Shown: in pieces, positions 14,879 through 23,379 of the stretch
Position numbering within the stretch: the first letter of the stretch is position 1
How the letters are laid out: the number at the start of each line of letters is the position of its first letter
Source of the DNA: Acidobacteriaceae bacterium
GTDB taxonomy: Bacteria; Acidobacteriota; Vicinamibacteria; Vicinamibacterales; CAVVIG01
Length of the DNA: 39,037 nt
NCBI GenBank assembly: GCA_031274845.1
Contig: JAISPN010000209.1
Location: forward strand, 1 to 39,037
Reading direction: 5' to 3'
The notes under the pieces: model-generated
What the model was told of the DNA's origin: nothing
Database searches by the model: none
What the model saw: only the letters and a program-made list of their open reading frames with translations
Translations under genes and position numbers: made by a program

Positions 14879-15841
14879 GTGCGGATACTGATTACGGGAG
14901 GAGCCGGGTTCATCGGCTCACATTTGTCCGAAGCGCTGCTCGACGCCGGGCACGAAGTTTCGATTCTCGACAACCTGTCGACCGGATCGATCGACAACAT
15001 CGCGCACCTGAAAGCGAGACCCGGCTTCACGTATCACATCGACTCGGTGAACAACGAGCCGTTACTCGCCGAGCTCATCGACCATGCGGATGTGGTCTTC
15101 CACTTCGCGGCCGCGGTCGGGGTCAAGCTGATCGTCGAACAGCCGGTCCACACGATCGAGACCAACGTCCACGGCACCGAAGTGGTGCTGAAGCACGCCA
15201 ACAAAAAGAAGAAGCTGGTCGTCATCGCGTCGACATCCGAGGTGTACGGCAAGAGCGGCAATGTCCCGTTCAGCGAAGACTCCGACCTCGTCATGGGGCC
15301 GACGCCGAAGCACCGGTGGGCGTACGCCTGCAGCAAGGCCATCGACGAATTTCTGGCGCTTGCCTACTGGAAAGAACGCAAGCTGCCGGTGATCATCGTG
15401 CGGTTCTTCAACACCGTCGGTCCGCGGCAGACCGGACAGTACGGCATGGTGATTCCCAATTTCGTCCGGCAGGCGATCGCCGGCGAGCCGGTGACGGTGT
15501 TTGGCGACGGTACGCAGTCGCGCTCGTTCACGCACGTGGCCGATGTGGTCCGCGCGCTCATCACGCTCATCACCGAACCTCGCGCGGTCGGTCAGGTCAT
15601 CAACATCGGAAACACGGAAGAGATCAGCATCCGCGCGCTCGCCGAGCGCATCCTGGCGGCCACGGGCTCCGCCTCGCCGATTCGCCTGATCCCCTACGAC
15701 GAAGCGTATGAATCGGGCTTCGAAGACATGCCGCGACGGGTGCCGGATTTGACGAAGATCCACCAGATGATCGGCTACGAACCTCGTCACACGCTCGACG
15801 ACATCCTCCGCGACGTCATCGAATCGTTCCGTAAGCGGTGA
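14879..15841 (+). CDS. NAD-dependent nucleotide-sugar epimerase/dehydratase (UXS/GalE-like SDR)
   Basis: A second extended SDR, 320 residues from the GTG one base after the aminotransferase stop. The frame is open 12 codons further upstream, but those overlap the previous gene and the Rossmann motif ITGGAGFIGSHLSEAL starts right after the GTG. The catalytic set is normal: S/T in ASTSEVYG and Y149-ACSK153. Substrate-domain motifs RFFNTVGPRQTGQYG and VFGDGTQSRSFTHVADV resemble UDP-glucuronate decarboxylases and UDP-sugar 4-epimerases. It probably supplies or rearranges the sugar that the neighbouring aminotransferase and glycosyltransferases use. Confidence 0.9.
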   Translation: MRILITGGAGFIGSHLSEALLDAGHEVSILDNLSTGSIDNIAHLKARPGFTYHIDSVNNEPLLAELIDHADVVFHFAAAVGVKLIVEQPVHTIETNVHGTEVVLKHANKKKKLVVIASTSEVYGKSGNVPFSEDSDLVMGPTPKHRWAYACSKAIDEFLALAYWKERKLPVIIVRFFNTVGPRQTGQYGMVIPNFVRQAIAGEPVTVFGDGTQSRSFTHVADVVRALITLITEPRAVGQVINIGNTEEISIRALAERILAATGSASPIRLIPYDEAYESGFEDMPRRVPDLTKIHQMIGYEPRHTLDDILRDVIESFRKR

Positions 15842-15855
15842 CCGTTTCCCGACCG

Positions 15856-15861
15856 TATACT
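15856..15861 (+). promoter_or_regulatory. -10 box TATACT, 8 nt before the STN-like gene
   Basis: TATACT matches five of six consensus positions and ends 8 nt before the ATG at 15870. Transcription would begin at or next to the start codon, so the mRNA is probably leaderless. No convincing -35 is visible at 16-18 nt, and there is no Shine-Dalgarno. Confidence 0.5.
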
Positions 15862-15869
15862 GGGACGTC

Positions 15870-16469
15870 ATGCGCTTGGGCTCTCTTCTCGTCGCGACGG
15901 GCGCGCTGCTGATAGCGGCGCTCCCCGCGTCTGCCGAAGTCCATCTGAGGCTGGCAAACGGCCGGGCCACGCTGTCGGCAACAAGCGCGACGCCGTCGCA
16001 AATCCTCTCCGAATGGGCGCGCGTCGGCCATACGACAATCGTCAACGCGGAACGCGCCACCGGCGCGCCGCTCACGATCGAACTCGCCGACATCCCTGAA
16101 GCGCAGGCGCTCGACATCATCCTTCGCGGCGTCAGCGGCTATATCCTCGCGCCGCGCGCGGACATCGTTCCCGCCGCCTCACAGTACGACCGCATCTTCA
16201 TCGCCGTGGTGACGACGCCCGCGCGCCCAGCGCCGCCGGTTGCGCCACCACCCGCGGCGCCACCAGCGGCACCGAACGTCCAGCCGCCGGCACCGGAACC
16301 GGTCGCGCCACCGGCCAATCCTCAGGCAGCGCCCGTCGCGCCCACGCCGCGTATCGCGCCGCCAACGTCGGGCGGTGTCCCGGCTGGCGTGGCCGCGCCC
16401 GGGATGATGGCGCCGACGCCTCAACCACCACCACAGACGCCAGGTAGCGCGCCTGCTTCACCGCAGTAA
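15870..16469 (+). CDS. Secreted STN-like domain protein with Pro/Ala-rich tail
   Basis: The 199-residue product has a signal peptide (about 1-22, SLLVATGALLIAALPASA then EV). A small domain follows (about 23-105) with ATPSQILSEWARVGHTTIVN and LADIPEAQALDIILRGVSGYIL. This resembles the STN fold at the N-terminus of secretins and TonB receptors, where a short helix-strand unit docks on partners. The last ~90 residues are Pro/Ala-rich without a membrane anchor. No secretin or TonB domain follows, so it is a stand-alone module in the periplasm. Its own -10 box lies 8 nt upstream. Function unknown; the STN call is by pattern only. Confidence 0.65.
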   Translation: MRLGSLLVATGALLIAALPASAEVHLRLANGRATLSATSATPSQILSEWARVGHTTIVNAERATGAPLTIELADIPEAQALDIILRGVSGYILAPRADIVPAASQYDRIFIAVVTTPARPAPPVAPPPAAPPAAPNVQPPAPEPVAPPANPQAAPVAPTPRIAPPTSGGVPAGVAAPGMMAPTPQPPPQTPGSAPASPQ

Positions 16470-16485
16470 ACCTAAGTAAACCTAC
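16466..16485 (+). repeat. 10-bp tandem repeat GTAAACCTA(A/C) before yqeY
   Basis: Two head-to-tail copies of a 10-bp unit, GTAAACCTAA then GTAAACCTAC. The first contains the stop codon of the STN-like gene. They end 4 nt before the yqeY ATG. This may be a chance duplication or replication slippage; no ribosome site is evident in it. Confidence 0.6.
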
Positions 16486-16489
16486 CGCC

Positions 16490-16939
16490 ATGACACTCGA
16501 CGACATCACACACGCCATCTCGGACGCCATGCGTCAGCACGACGCGGTACGCCTCAGCACGCTTCGCATGTTGAAAGCGGCGCTCATGAATCGCGAAGTC
16601 GCCAAAGGACGCGCGCTCGACGCGGCGGAATCGCTGCAGGTCGTCGCCGCGCTCGTCAAACAACGGCGCGACTCGATCGAGCAGTTCGCAAAAGGCGGAC
16701 GTCAGGATCTCGTGGACAAGGAAACGGCGGAGATTGCCGTCCTCGAATCGTATCTGCCACCTGCCGCCGATCCGGCGGCGATCGAATCCGCGGTTGATGC
16801 CGCCATCGCCGAAACCGGTGCCACGTCGGTGAAAGACATGGGCCGCGTGATGAAGGCGACGCTGGCGCGGCTGGCCGATCAGAGCGTCGACGGCAAAGCG
16901 GTCAACGAGATGGTCAAGAAGAAGCTCGCTGGCGCCTGA
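16490..16939 (+). CDS. GatB/YqeY domain-containing protein
   Basis: A 149-residue YqeY protein, related to the tail domain of GatB amidotransferase subunits. Features: RLSTLRMLKAALMNREV near the N-terminus, the middle RRDSIEQFAKGGRQDLVDKETAEIAVLESYLP, and a C-terminal helical part with GATSVKDMGRVMKA and DGKAVNEMVKKKL. This is full length. The family is often next to rpsU or dnaG; its role, possibly tRNA-linked, is not settled. Here it sits between an STN-like protein and a rhomboid protease, 5 nt before the latter. Confidence 0.93.
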   Translation: MTLDDITHAISDAMRQHDAVRLSTLRMLKAALMNREVAKGRALDAAESLQVVAALVKQRRDSIEQFAKGGRQDLVDKETAEIAVLESYLPPAADPAAIESAVDAAIAETGATSVKDMGRVMKATLARLADQSVDGKAVNEMVKKKLAGA

Positions 16940-16944
16940 CGCGT

Positions 16945-17700
16945 ATGCCTCGCTATCCCTCGCGCGGTGGCGGCGCGATGTCGTTCGGCCCGGGTCCGGT
17001 GTCGCCAACGCTCAAGTGGCTCATCGGCATCAACATCGTCGCGTTTCTCGCAAGCTGGATCATCGGCGCCCTGGGCGTCGATCTGCGCTGGCAGCTCGGG
17101 CTCACGCCCGCGGATGTGTGGGGCCGCTTCCAGATCTGGCAGCTCGTCACCTACATGTTCCTGCACGCGGGACCGGTCCACCTGCTGTTCAACATGCTCG
17201 CGCTCTGGATGTTCGGCGCCGAGCTCGAACGGATCTGGGGCACGCGCTACTTCCTGCGCTTCTATCTGCTCACTGGAACCGGCGCGGCGCTTTTGACGGT
17301 GTTCTTCTCGATGCTGCCGTTCGAGGTCTCGATCGCGCTACGGCATTCGATTGTGATTGGCGCCTCGGGCGCGATCTACGGATTGCTGCTGGCCTACGGG
17401 TTGTACTTTCCGGATCGTCCCATCTACGTGTACTTCGTCTTTCCGATCCCCGCGAAGTACTTCGTGCTCCTCATGGGCGCGCTGGCGTTTTACTCCTCGC
17501 TGTCGGACAACAACGGCGTCGCGAACGCGACGCACCTTGGCGGCATCCTCGTCGGCTATCTGCTGCTGAAGGGCGCGCGGGTTGATCCGATCAACGAGCT
17601 CAAATATCACTACCTCCGCTGGAAGCTGGGACGCGCGCGGCGAAAGTTCGAGGTCTACTCGGGCGGACGCTCAACGGACGGCAAGTACCGCATCCATTGA
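16945..17700 (+). CDS. Rhomboid family intramembrane serine protease
   Basis: A membrane protease cleaving transmembrane helices. The 251-residue protein has six or so hydrophobic segments, the loop motif WQLVTYMFLHAGPVHLLFNMLALWMFG, the catalytic serine in IGASGAIYGLL and the catalytic histidine in ATHLGGILVGYLLL. A conserved C-terminal tail (LRWKLGRARRKFEVYSGG) lies in the cytoplasm. ATG at 16978 (MSFGPGP) is an alternative start that trims eleven residues of glycine-rich leader. The substrate is not predictable. Confidence 0.93.
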   Translation: MPRYPSRGGGAMSFGPGPVSPTLKWLIGINIVAFLASWIIGALGVDLRWQLGLTPADVWGRFQIWQLVTYMFLHAGPVHLLFNMLALWMFGAELERIWGTRYFLRFYLLTGTGAALLTVFFSMLPFEVSIALRHSIVIGASGAIYGLLLAYGLYFPDRPIYVYFVFPIPAKYFVLLMGALAFYSSLSDNNGVANATHLGGILVGYLLLKGARVDPINELKYHYLRWKLGRARRKFEVYSGGRSTDGKYRIH

Positions 17701-17713
17701 CGTAAGGACTCGG

Positions 17714-18106
17714 CTACTCGATCGTCTCGTCGACCAGATCCTGTGACGCGGCGAGCACCGTCTGACGCAATGGACTGAACACGTCGAGCTCGAACGTATC
17801 GTCGAGCGCTTCGGCCTGATGCGCGACGCCGGACGGAATGTGCAGCACCTCACCGTCGCGGACCGTCATCTCTTCGCCGCCCACCACAAACTTCAGCGCG
17901 CCCTGCAAGACATAGGTCATCTGTTCGCTGTCGTGCTGGTGCAACGGCACGAGACACCCGCGTTTCAGGTAGCTCTGCACGAGCATTTCGCGAGCGCCAG
18001 CCACGACTTTCCGCGAGCACATCTCGGTGATTTTTTCGAGCGCAATTTCGTCCCACCGATGAACGCTGACGCCGCTTTGTGCCATCGTGTCGTGAGCATA
18101 ACGCAT
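17714..18106 (-). CDS. Cupin domain-containing protein
   Basis: A single-domain small cupin of 130 residues. The first cupin motif is visible as PLHQHDSEQMTYVLQGALKF, with two histidines and a glutamate for metal binding, and the second as GEVLHIPSGVAHQAEAL, with the third histidine. Such proteins are metal-dependent isomerases, dioxygenases or small-molecule sensors; the exact role is open. ATG at 18085 (MAQSGVSVHRW) is a strong alternative start because a TATGCT -10-like box lies 9 nt ahead of it. It is divergent from the E1 gene with overlapping promoter regions. Confidence 0.85.
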   Translation of the reverse strand: MRYAHDTMAQSGVSVHRWDEIALEKITEMCSRKVVAGAREMLVQSYLKRGCLVPLHQHDSEQMTYVLQGALKFVVGGEEMTVRDGEVLHIPSGVAHQAEALDDTFELDVFSPLRQTVLAASQDLVDETIE

Positions 18107-18125
18107 TCACCGCGGATGCTATAAT
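18095..18125. promoter_or_regulatory. Divergent -10 boxes for cupin (minus) and E1 (plus) genes
   Basis: On the plus strand an extended -10, TGC followed by TATAAT (18117-18125), ends 9 nt before the E1 ATG. On the minus strand TATGCT (18100-18095) ends 9 nt before the inner cupin ATG at 18085. No -35 is needed for an extended -10. Both transcripts would be leaderless or nearly so, and the two polymerase footprints overlap. Confidence 0.55.
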
Positions 18126-18134
18126 TCGGCGCGC

Positions 18135-20285
18135 ATGAAGGGCACCGTCCTGAGCGGATCCCGCTCGCACGTGACCGCTCCAGTCCCGACCGATCCATCG
18201 TTCGAAGGGCTCTCCGCCGACGCGCTACTCGACGCCTATCGCTGCATGGTGCGATCGCGCAAAGTGGACGATCGCGAGATTCAGCTCAAGAACCAGAGTC
18301 AGGCGTTCTTCCAAATCAGCGGCGCCGGTCACGAAGCGATCCTCGTCGCCGCCGGCATGACGCTCAAGGCGGGCTACGACTGGTTCCATCCGTATTACCG
18401 CGACCGCGCGCTCGCGCTCCAGCTCGGCATGACGCCGTACGAAATGCTGCTGGCCGCCGTCGGCGCCGCCGACGAGCCGAGCAACGGCGGACGGCAGATG
18501 CCGTCGCACTGGGGACGCCGCGACTTGCACCTCGTGCCGGGATCGAGTGCGACGGCGACGCAGGTGCTCCACGCGGTCGGCGCGGCCGAAGCCGCGCTGC
18601 TCTACGAGCGCCTCGGCGACATCCCCGATCGCGCGACGCACTATCACGGTGACGAAGTCGTGTACACGTCGCTCGGCGAAGGCTCGACGAGCGAAGGCGA
18701 GTTCTGGGAAGCGCTGAACGTCAGTTGCACGCGTCATCTGCCGGTGCTGTTTCTCGTCGAGGACAACGGCTACGCGATCTCGGTGCCGGTTGAAGTGGAA
18801 ACCGCCGGCGGCGACATCTCGCGTCTGGTGCGCGCGTTTCCGGATCTCCATATCGCCACGGTGGACGGCACCGATTTTCTCGCGAGCTATCGCGCCATGC
18901 GGGACGCCGTCGCCTACATCCGCGCGCGCAAAGGCCCCGCCTTCGTCCACGCGCACGTCGTCCGCCCCTACTCGCACTCGCTCTCCGACGATGAGAAATC
19001 GTACAAGACGGCGGAGGAACGAGAAATAGAAGCGCGGCGCGATCCGATCCGGCGCCTTGGGCAGTTTCTCATCGAACAGGAGATCGCCACCGCCACGGAT
19101 CTCGCGGCCATCAGCTCAACAATCGAACACGAAGTCGACGAAGCGGCACAGCTCGCGCTCAAAGCTCAGAAGCCGGCGAAGGACACCGTCGGGTTGTACG
19201 TATTCTCACCCGATGTGGACCCCTCCTCGGATGCGTTCGCGGTCGAACCTGTGCCCGAAGGGAATCCCGACACGATGGTCGCGGCCATCAACCGCACCTT
19301 GAAAGACGAGATGGCGCACAACCCGCGCATGGTCGTCTTCGGCGAGGACGTCGCGGATGCGAGCCGCTCGCACATTCTCAACACCGTCTCCGGCAAAGGC
19401 GGCGTCTTCAAGGTGACGCACGGCTTGCAGCGGACGTTTGGCGACGACCGCGTGTTCAACGCGCCGATTGCCGAAGCCAGCATCATCGGCCGCGCGGTCG
19501 GCATGGCGACACGCGGCATCAAACCGGTCGTCGAGATTCAATTCTTCGACTACATCTGGCCGGCGATGATGCAACTGCGCAACGAGATGTCGATGCTGCG
19601 TTACAGGTCCGGCAATCGCTGGTCGTGCCCGATGGTGGTGCGCGTGCCGATCGGCGGCTACCTGCGCGGCGGCGGACCGTATCACAGCCAGTCGGGCGAG
19701 AGCATCTTCGCGCACTGCCCGGGCATTCGCATTGTGTTTCCAAGTAACGCCGTCGACGCGGCAGGACTGCTGCGCACCGCCATCCGCTGCGACGATCCGG
19801 TGCTGTTCCTCGAACACAAACACCTGTACCGCCAGACCTACAACAAGGGCGCGTACCCCGGAAAAGACTTCACGATCCCGTTCGGGAAAGCCAGCGTGCG
19901 CCGCGAAGGCACGCAAGCCGTTGTCGTCACCTGGGGCGCGCTGGTGCAACGTTCGCTGCTGGCGGCGCAGAACGCGGAGCGTCACGGCGTGCATGTCGCG
20001 GTCGTCGATTTGAGAACCATCGTGCCGTACGACTGGGACACAATCGCGTCGTTCGTCAAACGGACCAACCGCCTCATCATCGCGCACGAAGATCAACTGA
20101 CGTGCGGCTTCGGCGCCGAGATTGCCGCGCGCGTCTCCGGCGAGCTGTTCGAATATCTCGACGCGCCGATTAAACGCGTGGCATCGCTCGACACGCCGGT
20201 CGCCTACGCGCCGGAGCTTGAGGAAGCGATCCTGCCGCAGTCGAACGACATCCTCGACGCGATTCTCGAAACCGTCCGCTACTAA
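18135..20285 (+). CDS. Fused alpha/beta 2-oxoacid dehydrogenase E1 (branched-chain type)
   Basis: A thiamine-diphosphate decarboxylase starting oxidative decarboxylation of 2-oxo acids. Two subunits that are usually separate are fused in 716 residues. The alpha part (about 1-365) contains the TPP motif GEGSTSEGEFWEALN (from 181) ending in EDNGYAIS. GEG rather than GDG is also found in branched-chain E1. The beta part (about 378-716) contains VVFGEDVADASR, FNAPIAEASIIGRAVGMA and the IQFFDYIWPAMMQL region. No E2 or E3 gene is in the window, so partners must be elsewhere. It leads a beta-oxidation operon, which fits branched-chain keto acid breakdown. An extended -10 box only 9 nt upstream suggests a leaderless mRNA. 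Confidence 0.9.
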   Translation: MKGTVLSGSRSHVTAPVPTDPSFEGLSADALLDAYRCMVRSRKVDDREIQLKNQSQAFFQISGAGHEAILVAAGMTLKAGYDWFHPYYRDRALALQLGMTPYEMLLAAVGAADEPSNGGRQMPSHWGRRDLHLVPGSSATATQVLHAVGAAEAALLYERLGDIPDRATHYHGDEVVYTSLGEGSTSEGEFWEALNVSCTRHLPVLFLVEDNGYAISVPVEVETAGGDISRLVRAFPDLHIATVDGTDFLASYRAMRDAVAYIRARKGPAFVHAHVVRPYSHSLSDDEKSYKTAEEREIEARRDPIRRLGQFLIEQEIATATDLAAISSTIEHEVDEAAQLALKAQKPAKDTVGLYVFSPDVDPSSDAFAVEPVPEGNPDTMVAAINRTLKDEMAHNPRMVVFGEDVADASRSHILNTVSGKGGVFKVTHGLQRTFGDDRVFNAPIAEASIIGRAVGMATRGIKPVVEIQFFDYIWPAMMQLRNEMSMLRYRSGNRWSCPMVVRVPIGGYLRGGGPYHSQSGESIFAHCPGIRIVFPSNAVDAAGLLRTAIRCDDPVLFLEHKHLYRQTYNKGAYPGKDFTIPFGKASVRREGTQAVVVTWGALVQRSLLAAQNAERHGVHVAVVDLRTIVPYDWDTIASFVKRTNRLIIAHEDQLTCGFGAEIAARVSGELFEYLDAPIKRVASLDTPVAYAPELEEAILPQSNDILDAILETVRY

Positions 20286-20296
20286 CCACATCCGTT

Positions 20297-22573
20297 ATGT
20301 CTCGTCTGCGACCCGTGCGTGCTGTCGCAATTCTTGGCGCCGGAACCATGGGCGCGCAGATTGCCGCTCACTTCGCCAACGCCGGTATCCCGGCGCTGCT
20401 CCTCGATCTCACCGCGGACATCGCAAAGCAAGGGCTCGCCCGCGCCCGCGCGCTCAAACCAGATCCGTTCTTCACGGCGTCGACGCTGCGCCTCATCTCC
20501 ACCGGTGGATTCGACACCGATCTCGATCGCATTCGCACCGCCGACTGGGTGCTCGAAGCCATCGTCGAGAACCTCGACGTCAAGCGCGCGCTCTTCTCGC
20601 GGATCGAGCCGCTGCTTGCCGACGACGCGATCGTGTCGTCGAACACATCGGGAATTCCGATCGGCGCGCTCGCGGACGGACAAAGCGAACAGTTCCAGCG
20701 GCAGTTTCTCGGCACCCACTTCTTCAACCCGCCGCGCTATCTGCGCCTGCTCGAGCTCATCCCCACCGCCGCGACACATCCTGATGTCCTCGCGCGCGTC
20801 AGCTGGTGCGCCGAACATCGGCTCGGCAAAGGCGTCGTGGTTGCGAAGGACGCGCCCGGATTCATCGCCAATCGCATTGGACTCTACGGCGTCGCCGAAG
20901 CGCTGCGCGCGCTCGAACATGGCGAGTACACCGTCGAAGAGATCGATGCGATCACCGGCCCGGCGATTGGCCGGCCGAAAAGCGCGACGTTCCGCACGAT
21001 GGACATCGCCGGCATCGACATCCTGAAACACGTCGCGGGCGATCTGGCGGCGCGGCTCACCGACGCCGAATCGGCGCGCGCGTACACGCTGCCGCCGATC
21101 GTCACCCAACTCGTCGAACGCGGATGGGTCGGCGAAAAAACCGGCAAAGGTTTCTACACGCGTGATGGCGCCAACATCCTCGCGCTCGATCCCGCCACGA
21201 TGTCGTATCGAGAGCGGCAAGCGGTGCGCATCCCGTCACTCGACCGTGGCGGTGAATCCGCCGCTGAACGGGTCAAGGCGATGTTCTCCGCTCGTGACAA
21301 GGCTGGCGCGTTTCTACGTGCGACGCTCTCGCCGCTCCTGCTGTACACGGCTGAGATCGCCGACACGATCTCCGATTCGATCGACGACATCGATCGCGCG
21401 ATGCAGTGGGGATTCGGCTGGCAACTGGGACCGTTCCAGCTCTGGGATGCGATCGGCATCGACGCGGTTCTCGACGCCGCGACGCCGGCGCGCGTGCCTA
21501 CACTCATCGAGCAACTGCGCGCCGAAGGACGATCCACCATCCGTGGCGACCGTGAATTACCGGCGAGCGTTTCTCTGCAAATCCTTCCCGCCGCCGACGC
21601 GCGCGCGCGCATCGTGAAAAAGAATCCGTCGGCGAGTCTGGTCGATCTGGGCGACGACGTCCTTGGCGTGGCGTTGCACTCGAAGCTGAACGTCGTCGGC
21701 GAAGATGTGCTGCAGATGCTTCACGCTGGCGTCGCCGAAGCCTCGCGCAATTACGCCGCGCTCGTCATCGGCACCGACGCGGCTGACTTCTCCGCGGGCG
21801 CCAACCTGATGCTGCTTCTGATGGAAGCGCGCGACGGCAACTGGGACGAGATCGATCTGATGGTGCGCCGCTTCCAACAAGCGACATCGAGCCTGCGCTA
21901 CGCGGATGTGCCGGTCGTCGTGGCCGCCACGGGGCTGACGCTCGGCGGCGGCTGCGAGATCTCCCTGCACGGCGCCGCGATTCAGGCGGCGGCGGAAACC
22001 TACATCGGCCTCGTCGAAGTGGGCGTCGGCCTCGTGCCCGCGGGGGGCGGCGCCAAAGAGCTCGTCGCGCGCGCGTCGGCCAGTAACGCAGGCATCCGGC
22101 CTGACCCGCTACGCGCCGCTGAAGCAATCTTTCAAACCATCGGGTTTGCAAAGGTCTCGACCAGCGGCACACAGGCGCGAGAACTTGGACTGCTGCGCGA
22201 ATCGGATCGCGTCACGATGAACCGCGATCATTTGATCGCGGACGCCAAAGCGACCGCCTTGTCGCTCGCGCGCGCGGGCTATCAGCGTCCAGTGCCGCCG
22301 CAGATCCTCGTTGGCGGCGAGAGCGTCGAAGCCGCGCTTAAACTCGGTGTTCATCTGGCGCTTCGTGGCGGACGGATCTCTGAACACGACGCGCGCATCG
22401 GCCGCAAACTGGCGCACATCATCGCGGGCGGATCGCTGCCGCACGCGACGACGGTGTCCGAATCACATCTCCTCGATCTCGAACGCGAAGCGTTCCTCGC
22501 GCTCTGCGGCGAAGCCAAAACGCTCGAGCGGATTCAGTACACGCTCAAGACAGGAAAGACGCTGAGAAACTGA
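20297..22573 (+). CDS. Bifunctional 3-hydroxyacyl-CoA dehydrogenase/enoyl-CoA hydratase (FadN type)
   Basis: Catalyses the hydration and NAD-dependent oxidation steps of beta-oxidation. Unlike FadB the dehydrogenase comes first. The NAD loop LGAGTMGAQIA (about residues 13-23), VSSNTSGIPI, catalytic His in GTHFFNPPRYLRLLELIP and APGFIANRIG belong to the dehydrogenase. A second dehydrogenase-like C-domain follows. The crotonase part (about 465-640) shows DAADFSAGANL and LTLGGGCEISLHG for the oxyanion hole, then VEVGVGLVPAGGG. The 758 residues and domain order match Bacillus FadN-type proteins. It lies 11 nt after the E1 gene and overlaps the next start as TGATG. Confidence 0.93.
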   Translation: MSRLRPVRAVAILGAGTMGAQIAAHFANAGIPALLLDLTADIAKQGLARARALKPDPFFTASTLRLISTGGFDTDLDRIRTADWVLEAIVENLDVKRALFSRIEPLLADDAIVSSNTSGIPIGALADGQSEQFQRQFLGTHFFNPPRYLRLLELIPTAATHPDVLARVSWCAEHRLGKGVVVAKDAPGFIANRIGLYGVAEALRALEHGEYTVEEIDAITGPAIGRPKSATFRTMDIAGIDILKHVAGDLAARLTDAESARAYTLPPIVTQLVERGWVGEKTGKGFYTRDGANILALDPATMSYRERQAVRIPSLDRGGESAAERVKAMFSARDKAGAFLRATLSPLLLYTAEIADTISDSIDDIDRAMQWGFGWQLGPFQLWDAIGIDAVLDAATPARVPTLIEQLRAEGRSTIRGDRELPASVSLQILPAADARARIVKKNPSASLVDLGDDVLGVALHSKLNVVGEDVLQMLHAGVAEASRNYAALVIGTDAADFSAGANLMLLLMEARDGNWDEIDLMVRRFQQATSSLRYADVPVVVAATGLTLGGGCEISLHGAAIQAAAETYIGLVEVGVGLVPAGGGAKELVARASASNAGIRPDPLRAAEAIFQTIGFAKVSTSGTQARELGLLRESDRVTMNRDHLIADAKATALSLARAGYQRPVPPQILVGGESVEAALKLGVHLALRGGRISEHDARIGRKLAHIIAGGSLPHATTVSESHLLDLEREAFLALCGEAKTLERIQYTLKTGKTLRN

Positions 22574-23379
22574 TGCGAATCGTCGATCAGGGACACGGCG
22601 TGCCGATCGTGCTGATTCCCGGCATTCAAGGCCGGTGGGAATACATGCGGCCAGCGGTCGATGCGCTTGCCGTCCACTTCCGCGTCGTGACGTTTTCGCT
22701 GTGCGACGAGCCGCAGTCCGGCCTGAGGTTCGACTCCGCGCTGGGCATGGACGCCTACGCCAACCAGGTCATGGCCGCGCTCGACGCCTGCGGCCTCCGT
22801 CGCGCCATCATCTGCGGCGTCTCGTTTGGCGGACTGATTGCGCTACGATGCGCGGCGCGGCATCCGGATCGATCGTCGGCGCTGATTCTGGCGTCGACGC
22901 CCGGACCACGATGGCACATCGAGCCGAAGCACGAGCGGTATTCGAAGCGGCCGTGGCTCTTTGGACCGCTCTTCCTTGCTGAATCCCCGTCGCGGCTCCG
23001 CGAGGAAATCGCCATCGCGATCCCGGACCGCGAGACGCGACGCCGCTTCATGCGCGCGCAGGTAAAGACGCTCGTCACCGCGCCGCTGTCGCCAAGTCGA
23101 CTCGCCTCGCGCGCACGGCTCATCGGCGCGTACGATCGCGTCGCCGATGCCGCGAGAGTCACCTGTCCAACGCTCGTCCTGCACGGTGAGCCCCATCTCG
23201 ATCACGTCGTGCCGGTGGCCGGCTCGACCGAGTACGCGCAATTGATTCCCGGCACCCGGGTGGAACGTCTGCCCGAGACCGGGCACCTTGGGACCGTGAC
23301 GCGTCCCGAACTCTTTGCTCGCGCGGTTCGGCAATTTGCCGAATCGGCGCACCACCACACTCATGACAGCGCTGCGTGA
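22573..23379 (+). CDS. Alpha/beta fold hydrolase
   Basis: A 268-residue alpha/beta hydrolase. VPIVLIPGIQGRWEYM begins the fold, the nucleophile elbow is CGVSFGGLIAL (serine in G-x-S-x-G), PTLVLHGEPHLDHVVPV carries the acid residue and ETGHLGTV the histidine. Placement inside a beta-oxidation operon suggests an ester or acyl-thioester substrate, but sequence alone does not say. It overlaps the gene before by one base and the gene after by 17 bases, so it is certainly cotranscribed. Confidence 0.85.
   Translation: MRIVDQGHGVPIVLIPGIQGRWEYMRPAVDALAVHFRVVTFSLCDEPQSGLRFDSALGMDAYANQVMAALDACGLRRAIICGVSFGGLIALRCAARHPDRSSALILASTPGPRWHIEPKHERYSKRPWLFGPLFLAESPSRLREEIAIAIPDRETRRRFMRAQVKTLVTAPLSPSRLASRARLIGAYDRVADAARVTCPTLVLHGEPHLDHVVPVAGSTEYAQLIPGTRVERLPETGHLGTVTRPELFARAVRQFAESAHHHTHDSAA

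Noticed and set aside
18675..18780. GEG instead of GDG in the TPP motif of the fused E1, as a sign of a dead enzyme
   Set aside because: Branched-chain 2-oxoacid dehydrogenase E1 alpha proteins also use GEG, so it supports that subtype rather than loss of function.
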